Assembly: GCA_035294305.1 (NCBI GenBank)
Contig: DATGLD010000037.1
Coordinates: forward strand, 1-62,786
Direction: 5' to 3'
Length of the DNA stretch: 62,786 nt
DNA from: DASRBN01 sp035294305
GTDB taxonomy: Bacteria; Chloroflexota; Ktedonobacteria; Ktedonobacterales; Ktedonobacteraceae
In this document: positions 53,609 through 62,738 of the stretch, one piece after another
How positions within the stretch are numbered: position 1 is the first letter of the stretch
Layout: each line of letters starts with the position of its first letter
Made by a program: the position numbers and the translations under genes
The notes under the pieces: generated by a model
The model's database searches: none
What the model was told of the DNA's origin: nothing
What the model saw: the letters and a program-made list of their open reading frames with translations, nothing else

Positions 53609-56600
53609 ATGTCAAAAGAGCAGTACGCTACAGAACCTGTAGCTCAAGCCAGGATGATTGACAGGAGCACAGGCCAGCCCGCAAGATCAGGTCGGACGCG
53701 CTCGCGCTTGCTCCATTTCCTGATTGGGCCTGGCATAGCGCTAGTCCTTATCTGCAGCGAGGGGCTTCTCTGGATACTCAATCCATCACATCTATTCGGC
53801 AAAGATGCCCCACATAGCCTGGCAAGCCTGCTGGCAACGCTTCTACACACTCCGCTATTGCTACTCATTCCTCTCTTTGAACTGGTAATCGTCAGCGGGC
53901 TGGTGCTGCTATCCGAAAGACCACGTGTCATTCGCGCATACCGGAGAGAAATACAGAGCAGCCTGGAAGGCTATCGCACTTTATATACGCCGCTGACGAC
54001 CTGGAAGGTCTCATATACTACGAGCGTGGCTTATCATCAAGATACTCCCGGTGCCACGATTTCCTCCTCACCCCAGAGCATGTCGCTAAGCGAACTCGCA
54101 CGAGAGCGGCATTCACACCTGTTAGTTCTGGGATCAGCGGGCATGGGCAAGACTACATTCCTGCGCCTGTACCAGTACATCAGCTTGCAGCGAGGGGCCG
54201 CATTGATGTTTGGTCGCGACCACATTCCCATCTATATTCCCTTGAACCAGTACAGCCTCTTCCTCCAGGCCCTTCAGGAGGCGATTCCAGAAGAGGGGAT
54301 GAGAAACGGAAATTCGATGGATGGGCCAGGGCGACCACAAGGGTACGCCCCTACCCTACACGAAGAGGAGCATCAGGGCTCTACAGATGTTGGAAGCCAA
54401 AAAGGAACGTTACTTGATTTTCTGCTTAGTGGCGACCTTGCGGGTCTGCACTACCTGCGCCCTTACCTGAACAGGTTGATAGCACAGGGTCGTATTGTGT
54501 TCTTATGCGATGGCTTAGATGAGGTTGACGAGCGGTATCAGGCCGTAGTCAATATAGAAGTTGCACAGTTGATGAGCCAGCAGCAAAACCGAGTGGTAGT
54601 CACAGACAGTGAAGCTCACTTTCGCCGGCAGCAAGAACTGGTGCGGGCGGCAAGCGAAAATCTGGTGGCACGGGCAACGTTTTTGCCTCTTGATATGGGG
54701 CAGATTCGCGATTTCATCGAACAATACATCGATTCGGGGGCATCACTCGTCATTGCACGTTCTGGCAATGGCCGGCGACATACGGCGGGACAAATTATCG
54801 ACGTGATTACGCACAGTGCGGTTCGCGAGCAGTATTCCAACCCCATGCTGCTCTTTTTGCTGCTTGAAATCATCGATGAGATTGGTGTTGAACGGGCAAA
54901 ACGGATTGATACGCGCGGGCGCCTTTTGCAGGAATTTATGCTATGCCTGATACGATATGCTTCAAGGACATCACACCAGCGTTCCGAAGTTCTCACAGAA
55001 GAGATACTGCTCCTTCTCGGCGAACTGGCCTGGGCTGGTGGGGCCGATCAATCGGCAGTGAGCACGGTCAACCAGCCACTACCGGGGCTATACCAAACAT
55101 ATAGTTCGAGCACGATGGATCAGATTTTGCAATTTGCACGACATGTGGCCCTTATCGAAGAAAGTCCTGGCGGTACGATACGCTTCCGCCATCAATTGAT
55201 TGCTGCGTACCTGGTTGGTTACTACCTCAAGACTGCAATGGGAGACTCCCTTGCAGCGGGTCAGACAGGACAGATAGACAATGGTGCGCTGGCACAACAT
55301 ATACTCAGTGATATTGAATGCCATGCCGTAGCTGTAGTAATGTGGGCCGGGCTGGTAGACAATGCATTAGTACTGGCCGAACGCATCTGTGCCCATACAC
55401 AAAAAGCCCCTATAGAAACGCTGGTATTCAGCCTGCTGTGTATTGGCACAGCCTGGTTAGCAACACAGGGTGAGAAATTTGGCCAGGTCGGAATACCTCC
55501 AGCAGTAGAGCAAGTTGCGACCGCCATTTTGAGCGATGCTGGATCGCGCCAACAATTGGCAGATCACTTTACTCGCTGCGCTGAGAATGGGGCGGAAGAG
55601 ATTTATCAATCTCTGTTTCCAATGTTGATGATTGATGGCACTGAACTGTTTATACCGCTTCTCGATCCTCTGATTGTTCCTGATCTGCTCTTCAAACAAC
55701 TCTGCGCTATCGTCGATAAGGGGGCTTACGAGCAGCAGGTCAAACGGCTGGTACGCGTTCTGGGGCATTGTGGCGCGACAGCTGTTCCTCGGGCGGCAGA
55801 ACTATCCCAGGTCGCGGCAGGCAGGAGCCTGCGTTTGCGGTCTGCGGCGATTAATATCCTTGGTGGAACCGGTGAAGCAAGCGCAGTGCCTCCTTTACTC
55901 GTCTGCCTGGGTGATAAGGACCAATTCGTGATGAATCGTGCCATCAGTGCATTAATTCGTCTTGGTCCTGAGCATGTGCTATCGCCTTTACTGCAAGAGT
56001 TGAGAAATCATACACCATCAGCGGTGCGAAAACAAATTCACCTGGCAACAGGGAAAATTTTAGAACGCTTCCTCGCTGAATCAAGCCCTGCCAGGCGGCT
56101 CAATCAGTTCCAATACCAGAGCGTCATCAACCTTCTTCTAGCGGCGCTGTCCGCGAATTATGCCGTAGAGGTGCAGGAGGCGGCGCGAGAAATCCTTGTG
56201 CAGCAGGGTCAGAGTGAGAGTGGGGAAAAGGCCATTGACTTACTGGTACAGAATCTCGCGTCAAGCGATGAGGGAACGGCTCGCAGCGCGCTCAAGACGT
56301 TGCAAGATATCGGCCGGGCGGCGACTTCGCATCTGATAGGGCTATTACGCCAGCAGCCGCCTGAACTGGCGCGTGTGCGCATTGTCGAGGTATTCGGATA
56401 CGTGCGCGATGAGCGGGCATTGCCCTACCTCCTCACGCTGCTAGCGGATCCTTCTATGACGGTGCAGCAATATGTCGCGCTGGCCTTGCGCGCTTATTCC
56501 CCGGCAAGCATTGCCGGCCTGATCGATGTGGCGCTGCATAGCGATAGCGATTTCGTTGCGATCAGGGCAGAGCAGGTATTAGGCGATATCGGCGCGGATG

Positions 56601-58894
56601 TCGTCAATCCGGTTATACAGGCATTATCCCCTGTGGAACCAGAACGCACGCACCTGCTGGTTCATGTCCTGGAGCGCGTGCGTGATCCACGAGCGCTTCC
56701 GGCTCTTATTTCCCTTTTGCAAACAGCGCAGGCAGAGCACACACTGCAACTGGCGATTATCCATGCGCTGGGCGAGTTCGCGGATGGGCGAGCCGTTCCA
56801 CCCTTGCTTGCTATGCTGGCACATTCCAACCCAATGCTCTATGAGGGCGCGATCAATGCGCTCAGCCGCCTTGGTGCAGTAACCCTCGATCAGTTGATCG
56901 AATCATTGGAGGTTTATCAAGATGCGGAGCTCATCGCGCATGTGCAGCGGGCAATTCTCGGCATGGCGCATTTCCCAGGTGAGCAATTGTTGAATAGCCT
57001 GGCAAGGGCTAGCGATGCGCAGGCGGAACGCATCATCGATATATTCCTGGAAAAGGGGGCTGAAGCCGCGCAGGTAGTGGTGGCTAATCTCTTTCACCCG
57101 AACCGGCGTGTGCAGGATTGCGTGCGCCTGATGGTCGGCGAGATGAGCGGGCGCATTATTGTTCCGCCACTGCTGGACGAGTTAAATCGACCGGAGGCCC
57201 ATTGGAGGGAAATAATAAGCGAATACCTGCTGCGGCACCCTCACGAGGCCATTCCTCCCCTGGTCGCATTGCTGGACGATCCTGAACGCGGCGAACCTGC
57301 TTTCGCGGTCTTATCAAACTTCGGCCCGGAGATACTCCCGATGCTGGTGCCAGGACTGGATTCATTGAACAACCTGGCGCAGGAGCGCTCGCGGCATATC
57401 CTGGTGGAGTTGGTACGCCAAATGCCCGAAGCGATTCATGAAGTTGTGCAGCTCTTCAACCTGGGGCTGCCACAACGCGCACGCGAGACGCTTGTGCATC
57501 TACTGGTCTACGACCTGGCCGAGATAAGCATTCCCACGCTGCTACAAGGACTGGAAGACGCGCACCTGGTGGGCCATGTTTCGGAGGTACTGGTGCGTAT
57601 CGTGCAAGAGGATGGCAGGAGCGGCGAAATAGCGCTGAATGAGCTGCTGGATAGCCTGCGTATAGAGTCGAGGCGTCATGGCGCGGCATTTACGCTGGTT
57701 GACATCGGGGAAAGAGCCGTTCCTGGGGTAGGCAGGCTGATTACCGACACCGATGCCGATGTGGCAGAGGCCGCGCAGAACATATTGAGCGAGATGGGCG
57801 TCCCAGCCTTCGCTTTCATCTGGTCGGCGCAGAGTGATACAAGCAATCCCGAAAGACGCGAAGCAGCGCGCACAATCTTCCGCAAGATGCGCACGGTCGT
57901 TATCAAGGATGAGCTTGTCGAGTTGCTCAAGAGCAGTGAACTAGATAAAGTCTCTATGGCGCTGATATTGTTGTTGGAGCGCATTCACGATGAGGCCTTG
58001 CAGCCAGGGTCAGAGCATGAAATGATACCGGCGCTGCTGGAACATGTGCAAACGCATAGTGATGAGCAGGCGAGCCTGCGCGTGCTGGCATTGTTGCTAC
58101 TACTGGGCACGAATATGGTGCTGGCTCACATGGTTCAAGCGCTGTATGACTATCCAAATCATCAGGAACGCATCATCCAGGCATTCTTGCTGCTCGGTGA
58201 GGAGGCGGAAGAGGCGCTTTTAGATATGCTGCACGATTCCGATGCGCCTGGCAGCCTGCGTGCCGAGGCGGCGGGAGTGCTAGGCATCATCGCGCCACAC
58301 CAGGATATCCGGGAATATGCGAGCATGCTGGGTGAATATGGTCTATGGGCCGGGCGTTCGACCGGTCGCGCTAGCCTGCTGCAACCTGACCGGCTTGCTA
58401 TCTCGCTGCGCGCCCTCGGCGGCCTGTTGGCAGGAGGCCATTGGGATATCAACGAATTACTCAGTATGCGTAATGCGAGCCGGGAGGGGAGCGCTGAGCG
58501 CGAACTGTATGATATTCTGCTGGGATGGCGCTATAGTCCGCATGTCTCACAGCTGGAACACGAGCTGGAACATGAGCGTGAGCAGCACAAGCAGGCTATT
58601 TTGAATTTCACGGATAAAATCTTCAATATGAATGCTGAGATAGAGGAACTGGAACATGAGCTGGAGCAGGTACGCCAGGAACATAGTTCGCGCAGTGAGG
58701 AATTAGAGCAGGCGGTGCGGGAGATAGAGCATTTACAGGCCAACCTGAACGAGGCTTTGCAGGAGAAGCAGACGATGCGCAACAGGCTGCAACAGGCGCT
58801 GAAGGAGAATGAGGCGCTCCGGTCTGAAAATCAGCGTTGGAGCGCCTATAGCGACCAGCTAGAAAATGAGATCAAGTATTTAAAGGGCTCATGA
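53609..58894 (+). CDS. Membrane NACHT-type NTPase with HEAT repeats and C-terminal coiled coil
   Basis: 1761 residues from ATG 53609 (GTG 53546 is an alternative). Two membrane helices lie near the N-terminus ('LIGPGIALVLICSEGLLWIL' and 'PLLLLIPLFELVIVSGLVLL'). The NTPase has Walker A 'GSAGMGKTT' (175-183) and a NACHT-type Walker B 'FLCDGLDEVDERY' with Asp301. From about 720 to 1560 there are many HEAT/PBS-lyase repeats ('VPPLLVCLGDKDQFVMNRAI', 'ALPYLLTLLADPSMTVQQYV'). The last 110 residues are a highly charged coiled coil. NACHT proteins are signal-responsive switches that oligomerise; bacterial ones include antiphage NLR-like proteins. A membrane effector plus HEAT sensor would fit, but no defence neighbours are present. 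Residues about 241-249 are encoded by a copy of the dispersed DNA repeat inserted in frame. Confidence 0.85.
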   Translation: MSKEQYATEPVAQARMIDRSTGQPARSGRTRSRLLHFLIGPGIALVLICSEGLLWILNPSHLFGKDAPHSLASLLATLLHTPLLLLIPLFELVIVSGLVLLSERPRVIRAYRREIQSSLEGYRTLYTPLTTWKVSYTTSVAYHQDTPGATISSSPQSMSLSELARERHSHLLVLGSAGMGKTTFLRLYQYISLQRGAALMFGRDHIPIYIPLNQYSLFLQALQEAIPEEGMRNGNSMDGPGRPQGYAPTLHEEEHQGSTDVGSQKGTLLDFLLSGDLAGLHYLRPYLNRLIAQGRIVFLCDGLDEVDERYQAVVNIEVAQLMSQQQNRVVVTDSEAHFRRQQELVRAASENLVARATFLPLDMGQIRDFIEQYIDSGASLVIARSGNGRRHTAGQIIDVITHSAVREQYSNPMLLFLLLEIIDEIGVERAKRIDTRGRLLQEFMLCLIRYASRTSHQRSEVLTEEILLLLGELAWAGGADQSAVSTVNQPLPGLYQTYSSSTMDQILQFARHVALIEESPGGTIRFRHQLIAAYLVGYYLKTAMGDSLAAGQTGQIDNGALAQHILSDIECHAVAVVMWAGLVDNALVLAERICAHTQKAPIETLVFSLLCIGTAWLATQGEKFGQVGIPPAVEQVATAILSDAGSRQQLADHFTRCAENGAEEIYQSLFPMLMIDGTELFIPLLDPLIVPDLLFKQLCAIVDKGAYEQQVKRLVRVLGHCGATAVPRAAELSQVAAGRSLRLRSAAINILGGTGEASAVPPLLVCLGDKDQFVMNRAISALIRLGPEHVLSPLLQELRNHTPSAVRKQIHLATGKILERFLAESSPARRLNQFQYQSVINLLLAALSANYAVEVQEAAREILVQQGQSESGEKAIDLLVQNLASSDEGTARSALKTLQDIGRAATSHLIGLLRQQPPELARVRIVEVFGYVRDERALPYLLTLLADPSMTVQQYVALALRAYSPASIAGLIDVALHSDSDFVAIRAEQVLGDIGADVVNPVIQALSPVEPERTHLLVHVLERVRDPRALPALISLLQTAQAEHTLQLAIIHALGEFADGRAVPPLLAMLAHSNPMLYEGAINALSRLGAVTLDQLIESLEVYQDAELIAHVQRAILGMAHFPGEQLLNSLARASDAQAERIIDIFLEKGAEAAQVVVANLFHPNRRVQDCVRLMVGEMSGRIIVPPLLDELNRPEAHWREIISEYLLRHPHEAIPPLVALLDDPERGEPAFAVLSNFGPEILPMLVPGLDSLNNLAQERSRHILVELVRQMPEAIHEVVQLFNLGLPQRARETLVHLLVYDLAEISIPTLLQGLEDAHLVGHVSEVLVRIVQEDGRSGEIALNELLDSLRIESRRHGAAFTLVDIGERAVPGVGRLITDTDADVAEAAQNILSEMGVPAFAFIWSAQSDTSNPERREAARTIFRKMRTVVIKDELVELLKSSELDKVSMALILLLERIHDEALQPGSEHEMIPALLEHVQTHSDEQASLRVLALLLLLGTNMVLAHMVQALYDYPNHQERIIQAFLLLGEEAEEALLDMLHDSDAPGSLRAEAAGVLGIIAPHQDIREYASMLGEYGLWAGRSTGRASLLQPDRLAISLRALGGLLAGGHWDINELLSMRNASREGSAERELYDILLGWRYSPHVSQLEHELEHEREQHKQAILNFTDKIFNMNAEIEELEHELEQVRQEHSSRSEELEQAVREIEHLQANLNEALQEKQTMRNRLQQALKENEALRSENQRWSAYSDQLENEIKYLKGS
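54329..54354 (+). repeat. Dispersed repeat copy inside the NACHT coding sequence
   Basis: GGGCGACCACAAGGGTACGC followed by CCCTAC. It is read in frame as about nine residues including 'GRPQGYAPT', in a variable loop between Walker A and Walker B. It is nearly identical to the intergenic copy at 23362. Confidence 0.65.
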
Positions 58895-58913
58895 AACTCT
58901 CCTCTTAGCAATC

Positions 58914-58967
58914 GGGCGGGCAACCACGATTAAAAATCAGGTGGACGACCACAAGGGCCGTCCTTAC
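58914..58967 (+). repeat. Paired dispersed repeat copies
   Basis: Two half-copies follow the NACHT gene: GGGCGGGCAACCACGATT and, after a short spacer, GTGGACGACCACAAGGGCCG with TCCTTAC. The arrangement sits between the NACHT gene and a membrane-protein gene. Confidence 0.55.
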
Positions 58968-59051
58968 TTGTAACTTGCGGCATACTAGGGTATCATGGGG
59001 AAGGCTTGTGTTATCACAATAATCAATTATGCCATACAGTAGGAGAATAAC

Positions 59052-59678
59052 ATGCAGAGTTTCTTAACAAGCCCGAGCCGGCCAGCTTTGCGCAACGGGC
59101 TTATCTTTGGCATCGCTCTCGGCATTATCGAGGTGCTGTTTAGCTTTATAAGTCAAGCGGCTGTCCTGGGTGGCATTGGTACGCTTATAGCTTACGGATT
59201 GTATATTCTATTCGGATTCATCGCCGGCGTGCGGGCTTCACAACTAACCGGTAAGACGACAACAGGCGTGGCAGCCGGTGTATGGGCGGGTCTTTTCAGC
59301 TCTCTGGTCTCTTCTCTGGTTTCTTTCATTCTCGTCTTAGTCAATATAAACAGTATCGTTGCGACTTTTCAGGATCAGGCAAGAAAGACTCACCAGAACC
59401 CGGCTGTCTATACATCCCAGACGGTCATCGAGATCGAGTTGTTTGTGCTTGTGATCGTGATTATCGTGGCGCTGCTGCTTGGATTGGCAGGTGGAGCAAT
59501 TGGCGGCGCTATCGGCAAAAATCGTTACGTTCCTACGGAAGAATACGAGGAATCATTCTTCGTGCCTCCACTCAGAGAACCAACCGCATCAAGCACGGAA
59601 ACGCCGCCCGAGGAAACGACGGAGAATGAGGCAGCTCCGACAGAGATTTCGCCGACCGAGAAGTCACCGCTGGAATGA
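59052..59678 (+). CDS. Four-helix membrane protein with acidic C-terminal tail
   Basis: 208 residues; TAGGAGA just upstream of the ATG. Four membrane helices ('LIFGIALGIIEVLFSFI', 'LIAYGLYILFGFIAGVRA', 'AGLFSSLVSSLVSFILVLV', 'LFVLVIVIIVALLLGLAGGA') with many glycines. The glycine-rich 'GGAIGGAIGKNRY' ends the last helix. The C-terminal 40 residues are rich in Glu, Thr and Pro and probably disordered. No family is recognised with confidence. Confidence 0.65.
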   Translation: MQSFLTSPSRPALRNGLIFGIALGIIEVLFSFISQAAVLGGIGTLIAYGLYILFGFIAGVRASQLTGKTTTGVAAGVWAGLFSSLVSSLVSFILVLVNINSIVATFQDQARKTHQNPAVYTSQTVIEIELFVLVIVIIVALLLGLAGGAIGGAIGKNRYVPTEEYEESFFVPPLREPTASSTETPPEETTENEAAPTEISPTEKSPLE

Positions 59679-59776
59679 TTGGGGACAAAAAATTCCTCAA
59701 GGAAGTGGGTCCTTCAGAGTAACCGCAAGAAGCTTCCTGGTTTCTCTGTGCTGGAATAAAGACACGCTAAATAATT

Positions 59777-59932
59777 ATGAGGCCAAAACTGCAAGCTAGA
59801 GAGGCGATTGAGCGGGTACGCAGGAAACGCCCAGGTTCGATTGAGACGGCTGAGCAAGAGACGGTGGTTGAGGATTTTGAGCGGATGCGCCGGGAGAAGC
59901 ACGCTCGCTCAACCAACTCGCATACATCTTAA
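59777..59932 (+). CDS. Small basic/acidic helical ORF (51 residues), function unknown
   Basis: ATG 59777 to TAA 59930-59932. The product is highly charged and likely helical ('AREAIERVRRKRPGSIETAE', 'VVEDFERMRREKHARS'), somewhat like the C-terminal tail of a type II antitoxin, but no toxin gene is next to it. No good ribosome-binding site. It may be a remnant. Confidence 0.3.
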   Translation: MRPKLQAREAIERVRRKRPGSIETAEQETVVEDFERMRREKHARSTNSHTS

Positions 59933-59962
59933 CTTAAGGCGGCAAGAAGTGTATCCTAGCCC

Positions 59963-60103
59963 AGGGCGACCACAAGGGTCTCCACCCCATCTCCACACCT
60001 CGCCCACCCTTACAATGACTCCGTGCTCCGCAGGGGCCGCCTCGTTGTCATTGTAAGGGCGGGGGCAGTTGGGACGAGGGGTTGGGACCCTTGTGGTCGC
60101 CCT
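59963..60103. repeat. 141-bp nested inverted repeat built from the dispersed repeat
   Basis: Two arms of 57 bases (59963-60019 and 60047-60103) are near-complementary across a 27-base loop. The outer ends are AGGGCGACCACAAGGGTC on both sides (in inverted orientation), and the inner ends CCCTTACAATGAC (60007-60019) pair perfectly with 60047-60059. It has the build of a small non-autonomous mobile element and would form a long RNA hairpin if transcribed. Confidence 0.75.
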
Positions 60104-60208
60104 CTCGGTGCTGGCTTGTACTATTTTAACTTGACACATATGGGTCAAATATATCACATCCCTCGTGGATAGAGACAGGAGGCCATACTAGACAAAAATC
60201 TCTTCAGT

Positions 60209-60373
60209 ATGTTAGCCTATAGAAGGCGCCGACGAAAGCGCATGGTTCAGGATATTCTGCGAGAATCTTGGGTCTACAAAGAGATCGGGCCGGAATACTT
60301 CAAGCAAGGGATTGCGCAGGGTATCGAGCAAGGCATCTTATGTAGATACGAGTGCAGAGAAACATTGAGTAGC
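60209..60373 (+). pseudogene. Remnant resembling the C-terminal part of an Rpn/PD-(D/E)XK-type protein
   Basis: The frame reads 'SMLAYRRRRRKRMVQDILRE', then 'SWVYKEIGPEYFKQGIAQGI' and 'EQGIL', ending at a TAG at 60371. The pattern '..ES-x-x-Y..I..(E/K)QG..QG..EQG' resembles the tail of recombination-promoting nuclease-like proteins. The nuclease core is absent. The fragment lies between the 141-bp inverted repeat and a convergent oxidoreductase gene. Confidence 0.35.
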
Positions 60374-60389
60374 CAGGCCACGTAGACCT

Positions 60390-61817
60390 TCAAAATACCC
60401 TGCGCAAAGCGGCACTGGCCGCGAAATAGCCGCACATGCCGTGTACGCCGCCGCCGGGCGGGGTCGATGACGAGCAGATATAGAGATGCTTGTCGGGGGT
60501 CGAGTAGGGTACGAGGCGGATGGCGGGGCGCGTGAAGAGCTGCAGGAAATCCTGCACACCGCCGTTGATGTCGCCACCAATATAATTGGCGTTGTACTCT
60601 TCGAGTTCGAACGGTGACATGGTGTGACGGGCCAGGATGCGGTCGCGAAAGCCGGGCGCGAAACGCTCGATCTGCGTTTCGATGCGCTCCGTCATGTCGA
60701 AGGTCGAGCCGTGAGGGACGTGGCAATAGGCCCAGAGGGTCTGCTTTCCGGCAGGAGCGCGCGTAGGGTCGAACAGGCTCTGCTGAGCGGCGATGACGAA
60801 AGGCTTTTCAGGGGGTATCCCCTTCCAGCAGGCCGATTCAGACGCGGCTATCTCCGCAAAGGTTCCGCCGATATGGACGGTTCCGGCGCGCAGACATGCT
60901 TCCGCCTTCCAGGGCACCGGACCATCCAGTGCGAAATCAACTTTGAAGACGCCGGGGCCATAGCGATAGTGTCGAAGCTGCTGCCTGTATAAACCCGTTA
61001 AGCGATTATCGGCGATGCGCAATAACTGGCGCGGCGTTACATCAAGAAAGGTTGTTTGCGCTTCAGGCAGCGTATCGAGCGAGTTGACCTCGAAATTTGT
61101 AACAACTTCACCGCCCAATGAATGCAAATAAGCGGCCATGGCATCGGTGATTTTCTGAGCGCCGCCGCGTGGGAATGGCCATCCTGCAATATGCCCAGGC
61201 AGACCGACCATCAGGCCGAAGGCTGCGCTGGGTGGTCGATTGAGGGGCAGCATGGAGTGCGCGGCGAGGCCGGCGAAAAGGGCACGGGCGCGCTCCCCTT
61301 TAAATTCGGTTTCCGCGACACTTCTGGCCGAACGTATGGCACGCAATCCAAAAGGAGCCAGGACGAAGGGATGCACCAGGGACGATATCCGCAAGGGACC
61401 AAGGAACGCGTTTTCGATGATGTTCCAATGCCTGACCAGCGGATTCACCATCTTTTCGTATGCGACAGCATCACAGCCCAGGGTTGCAGACGTCTGCTCT
61501 ACTGAACGTTCAAGCACCACCGCCGTGCCATCATCGAGCGGGTGAGCAAGGGGAGCAGGGGGCTGAATCCATTCCAGGCCATATGTCGCAAGTGGTAACG
61601 AACGAAGAAATGGGGAGGCTAGCGCAAGTGGATGAATGGCGGAACAGACATCGTGCAGGAAACCGGGCAATGTCAGTTCTCTGGTACGAGCGCCACCCCC
61701 TATTGTGTCCTTGGCCTCGAAAACGATTACTGATCGGCCTGTCCGCGCGATGGTGATAGCAGCGGACAGGCCGTTTGGTCCCGATCCAACTACAACGGCA
61801 TCATAACGTTTTGACAT
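60390..61817 (-). CDS. FAD-dependent oxidoreductase, phytoene desaturase/NAD(P)-binding family
   Basis: 475 residues. The N-terminal Rossmann motif 'DAVVVGSGPNGLSAAITIAR' and 'VIVFEAKDTIGGGARTREL' bind FAD; 'HDVCSAIHPLALASPFLRSL' and 'FPRGGAQKITDAMAAYLHSL' are typical of the CrtI-like/'phytoene dehydrogenase-related' group. The C-terminal 'LYICSSSTPPGGGVHGMCGY' is the second flavin-contact block (G-G-G-V-x-G-x-x-G). The substrate is not necessarily a carotenoid: no carotenoid genes are nearby, and many such proteins act on unknown lipids or have unknown roles. The upstream Shine-Dalgarno sequence is weak. Confidence 0.87.
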   Translation of the reverse strand: MSKRYDAVVVGSGPNGLSAAITIARTGRSVIVFEAKDTIGGGARTRELTLPGFLHDVCSAIHPLALASPFLRSLPLATYGLEWIQPPAPLAHPLDDGTAVVLERSVEQTSATLGCDAVAYEKMVNPLVRHWNIIENAFLGPLRISSLVHPFVLAPFGLRAIRSARSVAETEFKGERARALFAGLAAHSMLPLNRPPSAAFGLMVGLPGHIAGWPFPRGGAQKITDAMAAYLHSLGGEVVTNFEVNSLDTLPEAQTTFLDVTPRQLLRIADNRLTGLYRQQLRHYRYGPGVFKVDFALDGPVPWKAEACLRAGTVHIGGTFAEIAASESACWKGIPPEKPFVIAAQQSLFDPTRAPAGKQTLWAYCHVPHGSTFDMTERIETQIERFAPGFRDRILARHTMSPFELEEYNANYIGGDINGGVQDFLQLFTRPAIRLVPYSTPDKHLYICSSSTPPGGGVHGMCGYFAASAALRRVF

Positions 61818-62003
61818 GCATACTGCTTTTCACGAGTAACAATCTGGCTTCTACTGTCAATGCCTCAGAAATCCGCAGGGCGAGGTGAAGCCACGCAGGC
61901 TCAGAATGGCGCGCGATTCTTCGCTTTACTCAGAATCGCTGTCCACCTAACCTTCAGGGCCTATAGACCCTGTGTTAGTAGTATACCGCAAGGGAATCCA
62001 CCC

Positions 62004-62531
62004 TTATGGTACCAACTCGCCCGATTGTACTTTCAACATCAGTCTGAGCCAGGCCAACGTCTGCGGCATCGAAACCGGTAAGGAGAACCGGTAATGTGTA
62101 TCATGATCACCGGGTGTGCCTGGTTCTACCTCTAATCTTCTTATGTCAAGTACACTGATTCCCGCACTATTCATATTGATATGATGCTCGTTGACGGCCT
62201 TTGCCGCAGCAATCGAGGCCGGGATGGCATCTTTCTTCTCATGAGTATAAGGCTCGGATTCAAGGCCTACTATATCTTCGCGGCTTATTCTTTGCCCGCT
62301 GAGAAATTGTATTGCCGTCATAGAATTGGAGGTCAGGCCTTCGTTTTCACGAGCCAGCATCTCATTCAATTTCTCAGGCGAGGTAGAGAAGAATACGCGG
62401 ATACGCTCTTGCGGCACACTGCTAAGCATCTTGATTAAACCCATGATTGATTCCAGAGATGTTAACAGGGTTGATTTCCATTGCCAGTGCGCGGTTTCAT
62501 TTGCGCGCAAGGCGACACGGTAGTAGATCAT
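62004..62531 (-). CDS. Hypothetical protein, 175 residues
   Basis: ATG 62531 with AAGGAG seven bases upstream, so it is probably a real gene. The protein is soluble: an N-terminal 'MIYYRVALRANETAHWQWKS' with a likely beta strand, a helix-rich middle, and a C-terminal 'HYRFSLPVSMPQTLAWLRLM'. No catalytic motif or known family is recognised. It is divergent from the repeat-containing window edge and separated from the FAD oxidoreductase by about 190 bases with no gene. Confidence 0.65.
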   Translation of the reverse strand: MIYYRVALRANETAHWQWKSTLLTSLESIMGLIKMLSSVPQERIRVFFSTSPEKLNEMLARENEGLTSNSMTAIQFLSGQRISREDIVGLESEPYTHEKKDAIPASIAAAKAVNEHHINMNSAGISVLDIRRLEVEPGTPGDHDTHYRFSLPVSMPQTLAWLRLMLKVQSGELVP

Positions 62532-62631
62532 GGCATAACTCCTTTTTGCATTTGTTTTGGCCAGAGAATTGTAACTATTCAGGAGTCCTAGAAGGCTTGT
62601 CTAAAGACGAAAAAGCGACTACAGTAAAGCC

Positions 62632-62703
62632 ATGACGCCCGAAGAACAGGGCTATTTAAAAGTCCTAAAAGGAAGAAAAGTAGGTCATTCCTTGCTAGAA
62701 TGA
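62632..62703 (+). other. Short ORF (23 residues), possible transposase N-terminal remnant
   Basis: ATG 62632 to TGA 62701. 'MTPEEQGYLKVLKGRKVGHS' resembles the N-terminus of some helix-turn-helix transposase proteins, but it is too short to judge. It overlaps the left arm of the 13-bp inverted repeat at 62684-62738. Confidence 0.2.
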
Positions 62704-62738
62704 GGGAAATCTCATCAACTCAGAAAGCGAGGAATGAC
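62684..62738. repeat. 13-bp inverted repeat at the right window edge
   Basis: GTCATTCCTTGCT (62684-62696) pairs with AGCGAGGAATGAC (62726-62738) with one mismatch. It may be a hairpin before the next gene or the end of a mobile element continuing outside the window. Confidence 0.5.

Noticed and set aside
59808..60056. 82-codon frame across the 141-bp inverted repeat
   Set aside because: Its second half is simply translated repeat DNA (Pro/Thr/His-rich); there is no ribosome-binding site and no similarity.
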